Program-made: the position numbers and the translations under genes
Shown: in pieces, positions 1 through 12,492 of the stretch
Layout: the number at the start of each line of letters is the position of its first letter
Numbering within the stretch: the stretch's first letter is position 1
Origin: Psococerastis gibbosa
Lineage: Eukaryota; Arthropoda; Insecta; Psocodea; Psocidae
Direction of reading: 5' to 3'
DNA: 64,000 nt
Assembly: GCA_963971405.1 (NCBI GenBank)
Contig: OZ020484.1
Location: forward strand, 17,732,001 to 17,796,000
The notes under the pieces: model-generated
The model's database searches: none
Told to the model about the DNA's origin: nothing
Seen by the model: the letters and a program-made list of their open reading frames with translations, nothing else

Positions 1-189
1 GGGTTTCCGAAATGTCTGTCTGTCCGTCGATTTGTGGGCAAATTACTCGGTGGATTTTGATGAAATTTTGTATGAAGGCTCACAAAAATCATGTCTCGGG
101 TCAAAACGGCTCCAACGATTTTCTTTAAATTCACACATAATGTAGTAAATAATAATGTAAACCAAACCCAATAGGTCACTTGTCCCTTG

Positions 190-332
190 CGAGTTTGGCA
201 AACTTATTCCATCACCATGTCAAAACTAGTCTGCAATCATCTTCATTCGAACCTTGCCTTGCTTGCATAAGTATATAGGTACTATAATATGTACCTAATT
301 TCTTTTAGGTTGCTGCTGCTGAACTAGCACAC
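190..332 (+). pseudogene. partial inverted duplicate of an acyl-CoA ligase intron/exon junction
   Basis: On the plus strand this segment matches, with small indels, the minus strand of about 4866-5000. The match covers the sequence reading TTATTCCA(T/C)CACCATGTCAAAACTAG, the stretch around ATATGTACCTAA, the acceptor TTCTTTTAG, and the first ~25 bases of the ligase's seventh exon (GTTGCTGCTGCTGAACTAG here, GTTGCTCCTGCTGAACTAG there). Homology stops abruptly after that, so no exon is completed. It is a broken piece of a paralogous or duplicated ligase gene in opposite orientation. The full paralogue, if any, may lie outside the window. Confidence 0.65.
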
Positions 333-1156
333 AGGGGGCAAAAAAAAATAGACACTCAATTTTCATGAAAAATTACTAAAAAAAAATTTCTAGGAGCCTT
401 TGCCTTCATGCTTTTCAACTTTTGGTAGGCATGTTTTAGGTGTTGAATAGAGTAACAAAACCGAACAGGTTGCTTTCCCAATCAAAGATTTGGTTGTGAA
501 CTAAATATATTATTTATAGGAAATTATTGATAATTCATGGCCAAATACATGGCATATCCTGTCATAATTTTAAAAAACAAACCTATCATTGTTATTTGTT
601 GCTTCATTGTATTAGGCTATATTGATTCTTGATTCGCCCCATCGATCAATTTAGTGATTGGTATAGGGATAGTCGAGGCAACCGAAATCTAACTTGAGGA
701 CAATTATTTACCGTGGAACTACTCATCTATCTTGGTATCTATAGTAACTGATAAATATATAAAATAAAATAAAGCATGCACGAGTTCACTAGTATCGGAT
801 CTTTAAAGAAAGAAAATTGTCTTTATTTTCCATGTGGGCGAATGTTGGACTTACTCTTACAATTAACCCGTCTTTACTTAGAGGTAAGCTTACCATTAAC
901 TTGTGCTTTTTTTGCCACGTGCAGCCTACAGCTTATTATCCTCGGCGTGGGGAATTGTTACGTGAGCGTTTTGAAATATCTTTCAAAAGATAGGCTAACA
1001 AACACATAAAATAGAATTTTGTGGACCAACTATTCCGCCCCTGCGATAAGATATTGTATTTGTTCGCAAGCAGGCTTACTTGGGCCTATCTATGTTCCAC
1101 TGAGTCGGACAACCAACAGGCGCGAAAATAATAAGAGAATAGAACTAGGCAATAGA

Positions 1157-1230
1157 AGGCCCCGGTTAGGTGTAGATCGTGGGTTCGAATCCCGCCAAGC
1201 CCAGTTTTTTCCATATCCTCTAATTTCGGT
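1157..1230 (+). repeat. 5'-truncated tRNA-derived repeat
   Basis: It begins in the anticodon-arm region (CCCCGGTTAGG) and contains an intact T-arm (GTGGGTTCGAATCCCGC), the 3' acceptor strand CAAGCCCA, a T run and the tail CCATATCCTCTAATTTCGGTA. The same block occurs in full at 17146 and 18778, so this is a 5'-truncated copy of the same repeat family. Confidence 0.6.
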
Positions 1231-1354
1231 AGGCAATAGAATATTAAAAAAACTGGGTCAAACTTAAACTTAACAAATACGTATGTATATATATTATCTG
1301 TCCCACAACCTTATTTCAATGTCAACATGAAGTGATCCCACATAGGCTAGTGTT

Positions 1355-4300
1355 TCAGAGCTTTGAAATAGTCTTGTACAAAGTTCGAAGTTCTCGCCTA
1401 AGAATCTTGCCACTAGGATTCTTTGGAATGTCTTCGACAAAGCGAACACCGCCGGTTAATCGTTTCTGAGCAGAGACTCGATCTGAAAAGAAGTAAAGTT
1501 TATCTCGCGAGTATAAACCATTATGGCCGGTAAGTACTCGAAATGTCGGCAATCAGCATTAAAAATAAACCTGTAATAACCCACGAAATTCTTATTTTAG
1601 TACTGTACTATAGGCTACTACTGTTGTAGTAGTAGGCATATCGTGTACCCTTTCGGACGCATGTCCCATATTATGCTAGCACTTGTGGTAATGCTCCCAT
1701 ATTATCACGCTCAAAACAAGCCATTATTAGCTAAGATGTTAATTGGGTTCCAAAAACATAAGCTATTGCATTGCAATGGCGCATCTTACTTTCATTGTTT
1801 AAATTATGATGTTTATTAGTTGTCGAAACCGTCAGAACGGCGGTTTAGGACGAGTCTTACATGCCGTTCTAAATGTCTCGACGGCCACACAAGGCAACAA
1901 GTATAGTCCACGCAAAATGAGAAAAGTATGGAGATGGAATGTTTTAATCCTGTGCAACACTGTAAAAATATTCCTTGCACCATTTTGTGTTATAGTCCAC
2001 GCAAAATGAGAAAGGTATGGACATGGAATGTTTTGATCCTGTGCAACACTGTAAAAATATTCTTTGCACAATTTTTGTTATGCCTTGCATCCAATGCAAC
2101 AAGGTATAGTCCACGCAAAACGAGAAAAGTATGGATTTGGAATGTTTTGGTACTGTGCGACACTGTACCAATTTCGATTGCACCATTTTGTTATACCTTG
2201 CATCCAATGCATTTCCCCTATACAGATATAATGAAAACACTTAGGACTGTTTTGTTCGAATGTTGTATACAAAACTACAAAGCTTCTGTATTCCACATTA
2301 GATGTAAAAAGGGCATCAATGCGGATACGTCGCAAACTCGAACGTAGGGTGTCATAAAGTAATTGATAAGTTCATCTTAGTTTTGGCATACAGTAAATGG
2401 CCATGACTAACACCAAATGGCCACAGTCTTTGGAGCTCAATCGGCCTGACATCCTCAGTGGCTGATACTGTTTGCTTCAAAACTTCTAAACTTCTGAATT
2501 AAATGTTAAAAAAGTAAAGTAGGTACCGTATCCACTATATTAAATTCAACCATATTTTCATCTGCAAGCTGCATGTTATATCCAATCCTTATCATCATCT
2601 TCTTCTGATGAATCCCCCGTATTTATAGATGTAATAAATCAGTCTGTGACCTTTTTAGGGAGATTCATCTACCTATTGAGATGGCGACCAATGTTCGACT
2701 TTCGGAAAATTTCTTCACAACTTTTCATTTCATGACCCCATGACAAAAATTGATCTTACAAATGCCTGTTCGTGAGTTCGTTAACCAGCTACATCCGCTA
2801 TTTAGTTATAAGATGGCGGCCGATTGAAAACTTATATAATTCATATCTCAGTCAATATTGGTCGCAGAGGAATGAATTAAAATCTGACTGAAAGATCGTA
2901 TTATTATCTACGATAATGGTAATCTTTGTATGTTTGTAATGTTTTGGTACTGTACGACACTGTAACCTTTCCGATTGCACCAGTTTGTTAACACGCAAAC
3001 ACGATCGTAGGGTGTCATAAAATAAAAAACATGTTCATCTTAGTTTTGGTATACAGTATGTGGCCGTTAACTTTTGGAACTCATCCTCAATGGCTGATAC
3101 TGTTGGCGTCTCAGAACAGCCTCGGAATTAGGGACACGATCTCTCCAAGATATGCGCTGCATTCATCTGCATTTCCACATTACAATAAAAATATTTACAT
3201 AGGCTAACTAACACTTGTTTTGTACCTATTTTTCGACATTCCTGTTGGACTCATTTTGTTTTTCGTTGAAACAACAGGGATTTTATAAGGAGAGACTAGT
3301 GGAGCGCATATCAGAATTAATTGAGCCGCAAATATGCCTACTTCTGGAGTAGGCTACCTATATGATAATATTGCATCCCGGTGCTAGTGAAGGCTGGGTG
3401 AGTAACGTGCTTCTTCTATCAACGAAAGCGATGAAGGACTGCAATACAGATTATCATGAAGACATGACAGTGACAGTCTATCTTTTCGAAGAGTAGGTTG
3501 AGACACAATTGCTTTGGCTGATACAAGATCTGTTGTGGTTATGGACAAAGCCTGTAGCCCCGTAGCATAGGAGAATGTTGCAGAAGGTACCTTCAATACG
3601 AAGGCATTAATGGCAACCAACGGCCTGGATATACCGCAGCCCAAGCCTACGAACCCCGTTCTTATTGGTAAAGACTAATTTTTTAACATTACCTTAATTG
3701 CCTAGAACATATGCTGCGGCCGCATGTAATGCCCAAAAAAGACCAGAGCACTGGAAGAATAGTCCTTTGCTTTTGAGTGGTGAAAGTGCCTTCTAAGGTC
3801 GGATTTGTAGAAAACATAGAAACAGGAATAACCATACTCCTAATGTGTCTATTCCACTTGTCAGTTTTTCTTCAATTTTGAAAATGTCATTGACGGAAAT
3901 ATCATAAATGTTGCTGCAACATGCATACATATTTTTACACCTCATTCCACTTGTCTTCAATAATTTACTGACAATTTTTGTTTTCAGGTGTAATAGCCAC
4001 CTAACCGTATTTTTAAAGGGTTAACTTCGGGGCAGTTGTTATGGATACGGTAATGTAGTAACCCAAAAAAAGGACACAGACTGATTTATTACATCTATAA
4101 ATACGGGGGATTCAGAAGAAGATGATGAAGAGGATTATAACATGCAGCTTGCAAATGAAAATATGGTTGAATTTAATACAGTGGATACGGTACCTACTTT
4201 ACTTTTTTAACATTTAATTCAGAAGTTTAGAAGTTTTGAAGCAAACAGTATCAGCCACTGAGGATGTCAGGCCGATTGAGCTCCAAAGACTGTGGCCATT

Positions 4301-7300
4301 TGGTGTTAGTCACGGCCATTTACTGTATACCAAAACTAAGATGAACTTATCAATTACTTTATGACACCCTACGATCGAGTTTGCGACGTATCCGCATTGA
4401 TGCCCTTTTTACATCTAATGTGGAATACAGAAGCTTTGTAGTTTTGCATACAACATTCGAACAAAACTGTCCTAAGTGTTTTCATTATATCTGTATATGG
4501 GAAATGCATTGGATGCAAGGTATAACAAAATGGTGCAATCGAAATTGGTACAGTGTCGCACAGTACCAAAACATTCCAAATCCATACTTTTCTCATTTTG
4601 CGTGGACTATAACACAAAATGGTGCAAAAATATTTTTACAGTGTTGCACAGGATAAAAACATTCCATGGCATTCCATGGCATTTCATTGGCATTGAGCAC
4701 TATGGAATAAGCTTACCAGCAACAAATTTCTGAACTTCTTTCTCTGAAATATTTGAATCAGCTTGTCTTACAATGAAGGCGAAAGGGAGCTCGCCAGCTT
4801 CATCATCCGGAATGCCAATTACGGCGGCATCTTTGATTGTAGGATTGGTCAGTAGAAGTGCTTCTAGTTCAGCAGGAGCAACCTAAAAGAATTTAGGTAC
4901 ATATTATATATACTTATACAAGCATAGCGCAATGCATATAGTTCGAATGATTACAGGCTAGTTTTGACATGGTGGTGGAATAAGCTTGCCCGACCAGGAG
5001 TCCAGGACTCAAACCGGCTTCATAAGGCACCCATACTACCGCGGGCCAGTAGAGACCGTTAATCTCAGTGCGCTGCTAGGGATCTTGGTTGACGGGACAG
5101 TAAGATAAGCGGTAAGTGAATTAATGTATAGATATAAAAAGGTACTAAACAACCATGCTATCACTGGGCTAAAAGGGTAAGTCTAGTGCTGCTGCGTTGG
5201 TGGGATCTTGGAGCCTTGGTTGACTGGCACAGACGAATAGAATGACGGATTTAATAAATTAATATTACCTAGAGATAAAAGATACAATAGATACCTGAAA
5301 GCCCTTGAACTTAATGAGCTCCTTGAGACGATCAACGATGTAAATGAAGCCTTCAACATCGTAGAAGCCAATATCGCCAGTGTGCAACCAACCATTTTTG
5401 TCTATAGTCTCATCTGTAGCTTTCTTGTTCCTCAAGTACCCTTTCATTACAAATGGACCTTTAAAACAAAGTTCTCCTTCTTTGAAAGGCGGCAAGGCTT
5501 TCCCAGTTTCCACGTCGATCACCTGCAAAATCCATTAATAGAATTTATGGGATGTTGACGGCGATAGGGGAAAAATGCAAATTCGTAAGGATGTGACGTT
5601 TACATTAAATGACGAAACATTTTTCAGGAAAGGTTTAGGAATTTAATAGAATATTGTCGGTCTACTAACCTTGCCTCTTTTATAGTGCGTTATCAGCCAC
5701 GCGAATATTACATTGAACAATAAACAAACTTGTATAAGTTACTTAAAAATTAAATTCGGTAAGCATTCAAATACACTGTACACTTACTTTACATTCCATT
5801 CCAGGGGTAACAACACCAGATGATCCTACTTTATTCCGATCACTAGGAGTGAATACACATGCAATTGATAGTTCCGTCATGCCATAGCCCTGTTTGATAT
5901 CTGAAATTTTTAGTCGCTTTTGTACTGCCAACTGTACTTCTTTACTGAGTGGTGCAGCGCCGCATCTAATCTGCCGAATCGATGATAAATCGTACTCATC
6001 TACGAGAGGATGTTTCGCTAAAAATACCAATAACGGAGGCACTGCGAATAGCAAAGAAACCTGTAAAAAAAACACACAAACTGTAACATTTATACCGCTT
6101 ACTTAAAGTAAGATGAAGGTATTTTACCATATTTAATAACATCGCATTCTCAATGAAAATTATATGAAAAAAAAAACAGAATTGGATAGCCTGTGCCTGA
6201 AGCCTCAGATCTAACTGTTTTACACAGAAACCCGTGGTTTCTTATGGGTATACAGTATGTTGCTTTTTTTTATTACAACCCCATTCACCTCACTAAGCAC
6301 ATATGTGATACTTAACACATAAAAGCTGCTAGAAGAACATTGGGTAATATAAGTTAGCCTTTTCCAGTACTAGGCACCAAGTACACTCAAACATGTTGGT
6401 GAGAACCGCCGCTTGGCCAGATACAGCTTTCTCAACTCAAACAAACCACAACACGTAGCACCACACACATACCAGCCGCCTACATGCATGGCGAAAATTC
6501 CACCCACAGTCGCCCCCTCAGAATGAGGAGTTAATGACAGGATCAAGCCTCCCACATCGCATCCATCGCTCCCTGAACCGGCTGAGGACTGGCGCCATAT
6601 TTTGCAAAACAACGGCTGTTAGATGGGGCTTCCTGCCGGTGGGACAGGACTTGTGTGCCTGCCGCACTACGCACGACGGCATACTATCATATTGACAGAG
6701 GGCTAACTCTCACCAAATCATTCCTCAACTACCCCAGTCATTGGTCAGGGCTAGAGTAGAAATAAAAGGAACAAACAAGGAACAAGCTCAGATAATCGGA
6801 AAACAAAGGGAAACAAAACTCAGGGTTGGGCGCCGTGTGGATAAACCACTATTAATTTAAAAGAGAAAAGGATACATACGGTAGACAAAATATAGGAAAT
6901 ATGGAAATGCTAAATTATTATGACTTATTACCAGTCGAGCTGGTGTAGTTGAAGAATGATTAGGCTCCTTCCACAGGACAGGTAAAGAAAAATCAATAAA
7001 TGCATATTAAGGGGCTGTTAATGAACAGTATACAGTAATCAGTACAGTATCAAAAATATAAGATATAAAATGAGTAGGCTACTTATCCTCAGCTACTTCC
7101 TCCAGTAGCCGCGCATAAGTAGCCACCTCCGCATCATCTCAGCTCCTCCTGGATGTTCTCAGGCAGTCCGATGGCGGGGACACTCGGAACAAAAGATGGA
7201 CGAAAGTTGAGGAGACTTGACATCGAGTATTGTACCTCCACCACCGCAGCACCTGAAAACACCCAAGAAGAGAAGTACACATGGCAAAAGTACAAGTAAA

Positions 7301-10300
7301 AGTATACAAATAATATTGTAGTACAGAGTATAAGTGCAACAGTACATACTGTATACACTATAATGATATAAACAGTGATAATGGACACAATTCCCACCAC
7401 CCTTCAGAGGCGCGCACCATACAAAACGTAATGGATAGCTCGCTGCTAGAAGGTGGGGAAAGAGCGTCATTCAGAATTAAAGAACAAGATAACCCGGAAT
7501 AGAAATTCGGGGTTATCCTGTATACAGAATATACTACTATTACTATAGATATATATATATTACTATAGAAATATAATACTTTAAAGTACGAGCAAGGGTA
7601 GCAACAAGTGCATAACCTGCAGTTAAAAGAGTAGTAAATTTATGTTAATTGAGAATGGATATTAATCTTGAATTTTAAGTGCCACGATAGGCTATACCGC
7701 TATACCAGCACGCTGGTGACAGAACCAACATAGGATACCGTATATACCGGATATCCGAACAAACACTCTACAATAAGTTCACTGAAACAGTAATAAAATA
7801 GGAATTCACTGAAGAGGGAGGCGGGGTATACCCTAAAGTCTATGGGGGGGGGGGGGAATAATTGGAAGCTGATCACATGTACCTTCTTATGTGGGCCGAC
7901 GCTCCATGGCGATAGCCCTTCCGCCTTCACCCCATCGGGCGTGGTAGCTCTACCTCGTCATCACTGGCCGATAAGGTACATGGGACAGCAGACTCGCATC
8001 ATACAGGAAGGACGGTCCTTGGAGATGACCTATTGCGGCAGGTAGGTAGACCAACGGCACCAACACCTTGCACAAACACCGTGCCTAAGCACCGTACATA
8101 AGCACCCTAAAATGGTTAAAAAATAAATACGAATGCAGAATTAGTGTTTAAAGCTATAAAAGGACAATTATTTATTAAAAAAGGGGAAAATACAATCTAC
8201 AAATTTTCAAGAGCAGAGCTTGTCTGCGCCGGAGAATACGGGCAATAGCCTATTTATAATGAGGAATATTATGGTTAAATTATTACTAAATTTAATGTTC
8301 GTAATATTAAAAGATTTTACTCACCACTGTTGTGGGACGTTATGCGAAGGAAAAAGGAAATAAATGCATTAATTGCCTTGATTTAATAAAATTTGAATGC
8401 GAATAAAAATCCTTCCGAGTTGCAGCAAGAACCAAGAAGTCCAGTCGTTTGATTCCCCCTTCTTCCGCCAGAGCGCTGACCGCAATTACGCCGTAGTACC
8501 GACAAATTCAAATATTGTAAAGAAATATTTAATTACAAAAATACCAATTTGAAGCCTCCAGACAGTACATTAAGTACAACAGGAGACCCCAAAAAGGAAA
8601 TACGCGAAGCACAAAATATTTCCTCACAATATGCCCAAGGTTACTACTATATGCACAGCTGCTGACCTATTTGAAGCCAACGACAAATTGTGGACTACAA
8701 ATTAGCGTGACGTGAACACGCCAAGTAAGTAAGTTGGTGAGACCGGGCGCTAATGAGTTTACCTTATAGTTTTGAATGGCATCCAAAAATAGCTTTTCTT
8801 GGAACATAGATAACACAATGATCTTAATTTTTAGGGCCAGTGACAGCAGTAACACACCATATCCATATCCATGGAAGAAGGGTATAAGCCCAAGTATGAC
8901 GTCATTAGTCAGATCCCCTGCTAGCCTCGGATCCCTGGAAGAAACAAAAAGTTAATTGCAAATTATTAACACGCTACAACTGTATTATGCTTAAAATTAC
9001 ATTGTTGTAAAAATGATCGTATGAGGACACATGAGGTAGACGAAACATTATAGCAGAGCTTCAATTGGAGTAACAATTAAGGCAGCCAAGGTGAGCGTGA
9101 ATAGGATGGTCTAGAAGCCGGCATGTCGGATCATTTTTCCAATTTCCTTTTTCAGGTAGTAGCCTATACAAGAGTTTGTGTTTAGAGTAATTCATTGTTA
9201 AACTAGGCTATACTATTGTAGTATATAATAGTAATATTTACTATTAACTACTATAGTACTTACATCAGACTCTGAATAAAGGACATCATATTGTAATGTG
9301 TGAGCTCGACACATTTTGGAAGACCAGTGGTTCCACTTGAGCATAAAACAACACATGTAGAGGTGCGTGTATCAAATTTGGCGGCTTGAAACTTTGCAAT
9401 ATCGGCAGTATTCTTTAGAATATCATTGTATGATAAGAAATTATTGTCTGTTTCCACTTCGCCAAAAACTATTAATGTCTGGAGGAAGCTCACTTCAGAT
9501 TTTAGTTCAGATAATTTGAACGCAGTAAATGGAGAGCAAAATACAATTCTGGGTTGCGAAATGCCCATAGTATGCTTGAGTTCTCCTGTAAAACTTCAGA
9601 ATTTGCATTTTGTGCGACTCAAGACTTATTAGTTGGGAAGGTAGTTAAACTGGGCATAAGTCATGTTATGATATGACCTAAAAAACTAAATTTATAAAGC
9701 ATGGATCGAACAACTAATTACGTTGATGCTGCAACTTGTAAATGACTCTGACATAGAAAAATAGCTCTCACTAAGGGAACATTCTGCTTCACAAGACTTT
9801 TTCATTGAATATCTCCCATTTACATGACTTCAGGGGCAGTTTCATGGCAATACTCTTCTCATTAAGTCGCCCCTGTAGCCTACAATTCTTTATTCAAGAT
9901 GCATCACGTGACCGCTTAAGATGAAAGTTATAGCTCATAACTGTTCTTATTTATTTCTTTTAATCCAGAAACGTCCTAGGGCCGCAGGAATCAATTAATT
10001 CTTAACTTTTCAAGAGACCTGATAATTATTTCGTTCGACTTACTACGGATTAATTAAGATATGGGTAGGCCCCGCTCGGTTTAACACTATGCTAACACGT
10101 AACACGAATGTTTTTTTACAACCTCTGAGTACACCAACTCACAATCTGATAACAGAACATCAGTTAAAAGCTACAAAAATGGAATTGACAGCCTTTTTAT
10201 GTTCTACACTACACGTGTTTAATACGTTTCTCGTTGGATAACAGATTGACCCCAATTTAAATCAAATTTCAACTATTCAATAAGTTCAATAACGGCCTTC

Positions 10301-11567
10301 ATCGGGTTTCTTGTGCACCCTGGGTCGCAATAACTGCTGGTTTCAGAACTATTATTGCCATTGATCCTGTCAGAAAGTGCAAACACGTGTTTGGACCTGA
10401 TGGGAAATGGCAAAAGTGTGTGGGACGGCCATTGAACTGCTAGCAAACGGGCCAAAGATGAAAGATCCCACTAATAAATCTAGGCCTTCCAAAAGAATAC
10501 AAACCTATTCGGTGTGCTTAAGACATCAAAACAAGAAAAAAAATCTCCCGCGCTGTATGTCTTAATTGTTATTAACTAAATTATGTAATTAAATGAAATT
10601 TCATTAACTGAATTAAGTAGTCATCGTGGTAACAGGTTGGAAACCAAATGGCATTGAACAAATATTTATGAGAACCCACCTGGAGTATAAATCGGGTTGA
10701 GAGGGGCACACGTGGCTCCGACAGCAAGAGCAGCTATGACAGGGGCAGCGTACTCCAACCTGTTTTCACTGCAAAACCCAACAACATCCCCCGGCTGGAT
10801 TCCGCTCGCCCGGAGGTGCTCCGCGACAGTCACTGCGTCCTGCAGGATTTTACTTGTTCTTAGCTCTATACCACTGTGGGCATCAACCTGGAAGAACAAA
10901 AAAGCTATTTATTATTTCGTGAAGCGCTAGAGCCTTGGTCTGCGCTAAGAACACTTGCGTTGTCATGTTTATGTGACACGCTTATAATTGGATAGTCCCA
11001 AATGTAGGTAGATTGATTGATGCTTACACCCAATGCCATAATTAAATTGTATGTTTTTCCTTTTTAACTAAATAATAATAAAGGTACTATTTTAAAATGT
11101 ATAAGTGTATAACTATAGTCCGAAAAGATAATAAACTTTAAAAACAGCTGTTAAAATGAAAATATTGTCTGCGGGCCAACTATTGCCGTTAAATAAAGTT
11201 AATCGGGTTAAAAATTAAATTAAATTAAACAAAACAATAGAACTTTTCATTTTAATTTTACATTTTTTAAACCCAGGTTTAGTTAATACTAAACGGCATA
11301 GTAGGCCTAGTAGACGCAGTTAGACTTAAGATAATCGTAATTAACTAAGATTGACCTACGGGTTTTTGCACTTTTTTAAGGAAGAACATTGAATTAATAA
11401 ATTAAAAATCAATTAACTAATGAAAGAATGGTACATACCATAGCCACAATATCGCCATGTTCCTTCAATTTTTCTATGACGAGTTCTCCAACATTCGTTA
11501 TTGAATCAAACTCTCTTGGATAGCCTCTAATAATGTAATCCCGAGAAATTTTTGGAAGTAGGGCCAT
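1355..11567 (-). CDS. luciferase/4-coumarate-CoA-ligase-like peroxisomal acyl-CoA ligase
   Basis: Eight exons join in phase to about 541 residues: 11439-11567, 10680-10887, 9264-9585, 8763-8934, 5788-6060, 5295-5522, 4717-4882 and 1355-1482. The start is [11 protein letters not shown]. It belongs to the ANL adenylate-forming superfamily, which activates a carboxylic acid with ATP and transfers it to CoA. Visible motifs in order: the AMP/phosphate loop SSGTTGLPK (exon 3), PFFHGYG (exon 4), GYGMTE (exon 5), GWLHTGD and the hinge region [11 protein letters not shown] (exon 6), and the catalytic-lysine motif [13 protein letters not shown] (last exon). The C-terminus is SKL, a canonical PTS1 peroxisomal signal, as in firefly luciferase and insect paralogues. 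Length fits the family (about 540-550). Substrate cannot be told, and luciferase activity is not implied. The 3.2-kb last intron holds a large foldback repeat, and the 2.7-kb intron 5763-8762 region holds a LINE fragment. Splice phases all agree, so the gene looks intact. Confidence 0.93.
1902..2217 (+). repeat. three tandem ~90-110-bp units in a foldback arm
   Basis: Three units start with TATAGTCCACGCAAAA(T/C)GAGAAA near 1902, 1994 and 2105. Each continues with GGAATGTTTT, a TGTGCRACACTGTA segment and a TTGCACCATTTT-like stretch. The units differ by scattered substitutions. They form the outer part of the left arm of the foldback element, and the right arm keeps only about one and a half units. 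Confidence 0.75.
2021..4665. mobile_element. foldback-like element with ~590-bp inverted arms
   Basis: About 2021-2660 and the reverse complement of about 4075-4665 match closely over nearly 600 bases; for example GGTACCGTATCCACT at about 2522 is mirrored near 4180. The ~1.4-kb middle has no recognised transposase, but near 2935-3110 it holds a third, diverged copy of the arm sequence. Long inverted arms with subterminal tandem units resemble Foldback-type DNA elements. No target-site duplication was identified, so the exact ends are uncertain. It lies wholly in the last intron of the acyl-CoA ligase gene. Confidence 0.7.
6400..6760 (+). mobile_element. decayed LINE ORF2 3' fragment
   Basis: One plus-strand frame reads [21 protein letters not shown], followed by DLCAC. 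This fits the conserved C-terminal region of LINE ORF2 proteins, where a LNRLRTG motif precedes a Cys-rich knuckle. Frames are interrupted and no reverse transcriptase domain is present. It lies in an intron of the ligase gene. Confidence 0.45.
6761..8762. other. intron sequence without recognised content
   Basis: This is the rest of the large ligase intron. It holds AT-rich sequence, a G homopolymer near 7843-7857, and two slightly GC-richer patches (about 7080-7260 and 7860-8050) with short open frames but no domain I recognise. Confidence 0.5.
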
Positions 11568-12458
11568 TCTGCAAAATCTTACTATAAATTATAGTGGGCT
11601 GTGTCCAACAAAACAAACTCTTGACAGAACTTTGAACCGAAAAACAATTGCTCACGCAAGTTGAATGGCCTTGATTGTATTATCACTACCTAGATCGAGA
11701 TAAGATGACTCTTATCACGTTGTCAAGCATTTATATAATTATTTGCAAAAGTTTGTTCCAACATTTAAGAATAAATTTCACTCTTCAAACAATTTTTGGT
11801 AATTAGCCTAATCCATCACAAAGTAAAAAACTTCCACATAGTTCCTCTTCCTGCCGAATTCAGGATTTCCAATGGCCTAATCGCCAAAGATAACACTAAA
11901 TAATGCTGATAATAAGTTTTTCTCATCCGTGTGTTCTCAAGTTCTGTGTAACACGTTACCCGATAAGGAAAAATCCATGGGTTTACATGCCGCTCAGAAC
12001 ATTGATTTTTCTAATTTCCTTTCTCGGATACAAGATAGAAACATCTTATAGTACATATAGGCCGCGTGAACTAACTATTTGCCATATTTGGGCCATAAGA
12101 TCCCAGGCTGAGAAGTATTCTTCATGGGATGCTAAAGGCATCACGGCCACACTACTTCTAGTAAAGGATACGATACACTTCACAGACACACTTACAGCTG
12201 CCTACCATGGCTTTTTATTACTATTATACTGTGCATGTGTTTATTTATGTAAGTCATCATATGTTCCAAACTGTCTTGACAATGCGGACTTTATCTTATC
12301 TTAATCTCCGGGATACAGGGTTTATTTTTTTCTTTATTTCGGTCGGGATGCAATAGGGCCTGACTGTCTTTAACTTTTTCTTGGCGACCTTTCCACACGA
12401 ACCTCTCGCCCGGGGCCATAGAAAAATAAATATAACGCCTCGGTATAGCTCTCTATAC

Positions 12459-12492
<34 letters not shown>

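Larger units (their letters stand above)
1..1354. other. left-edge non-coding region
   Basis: No conserved coding exon is visible. The stretch holds the inverted partial copy of an acyl-CoA ligase intron and exon near 190-332 and the 3' half of a tRNA-derived repeat near 1157-1230. Short reading frames here have no recognisable domain and are probably chance. Confidence 0.6.

Noticed and set aside
1928-2347. Long open frames inside the foldback arms as genes
   Set aside because: They arise from tandem and inverted repeat units, appear on both strands and have no conserved domain.
7134-7470. Minus-strand frames with an apparent acceptor near 7253
   Set aside because: Several frames overlap with no recognisable domain, and the ligase exons join in phase without them.
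11903-12304. 133-residue open frame upstream of the TMEM177-like exon
   Set aside because: It contains hydrophobic stretches but no family pattern and no in-phase donor leading into the exon at 13506.
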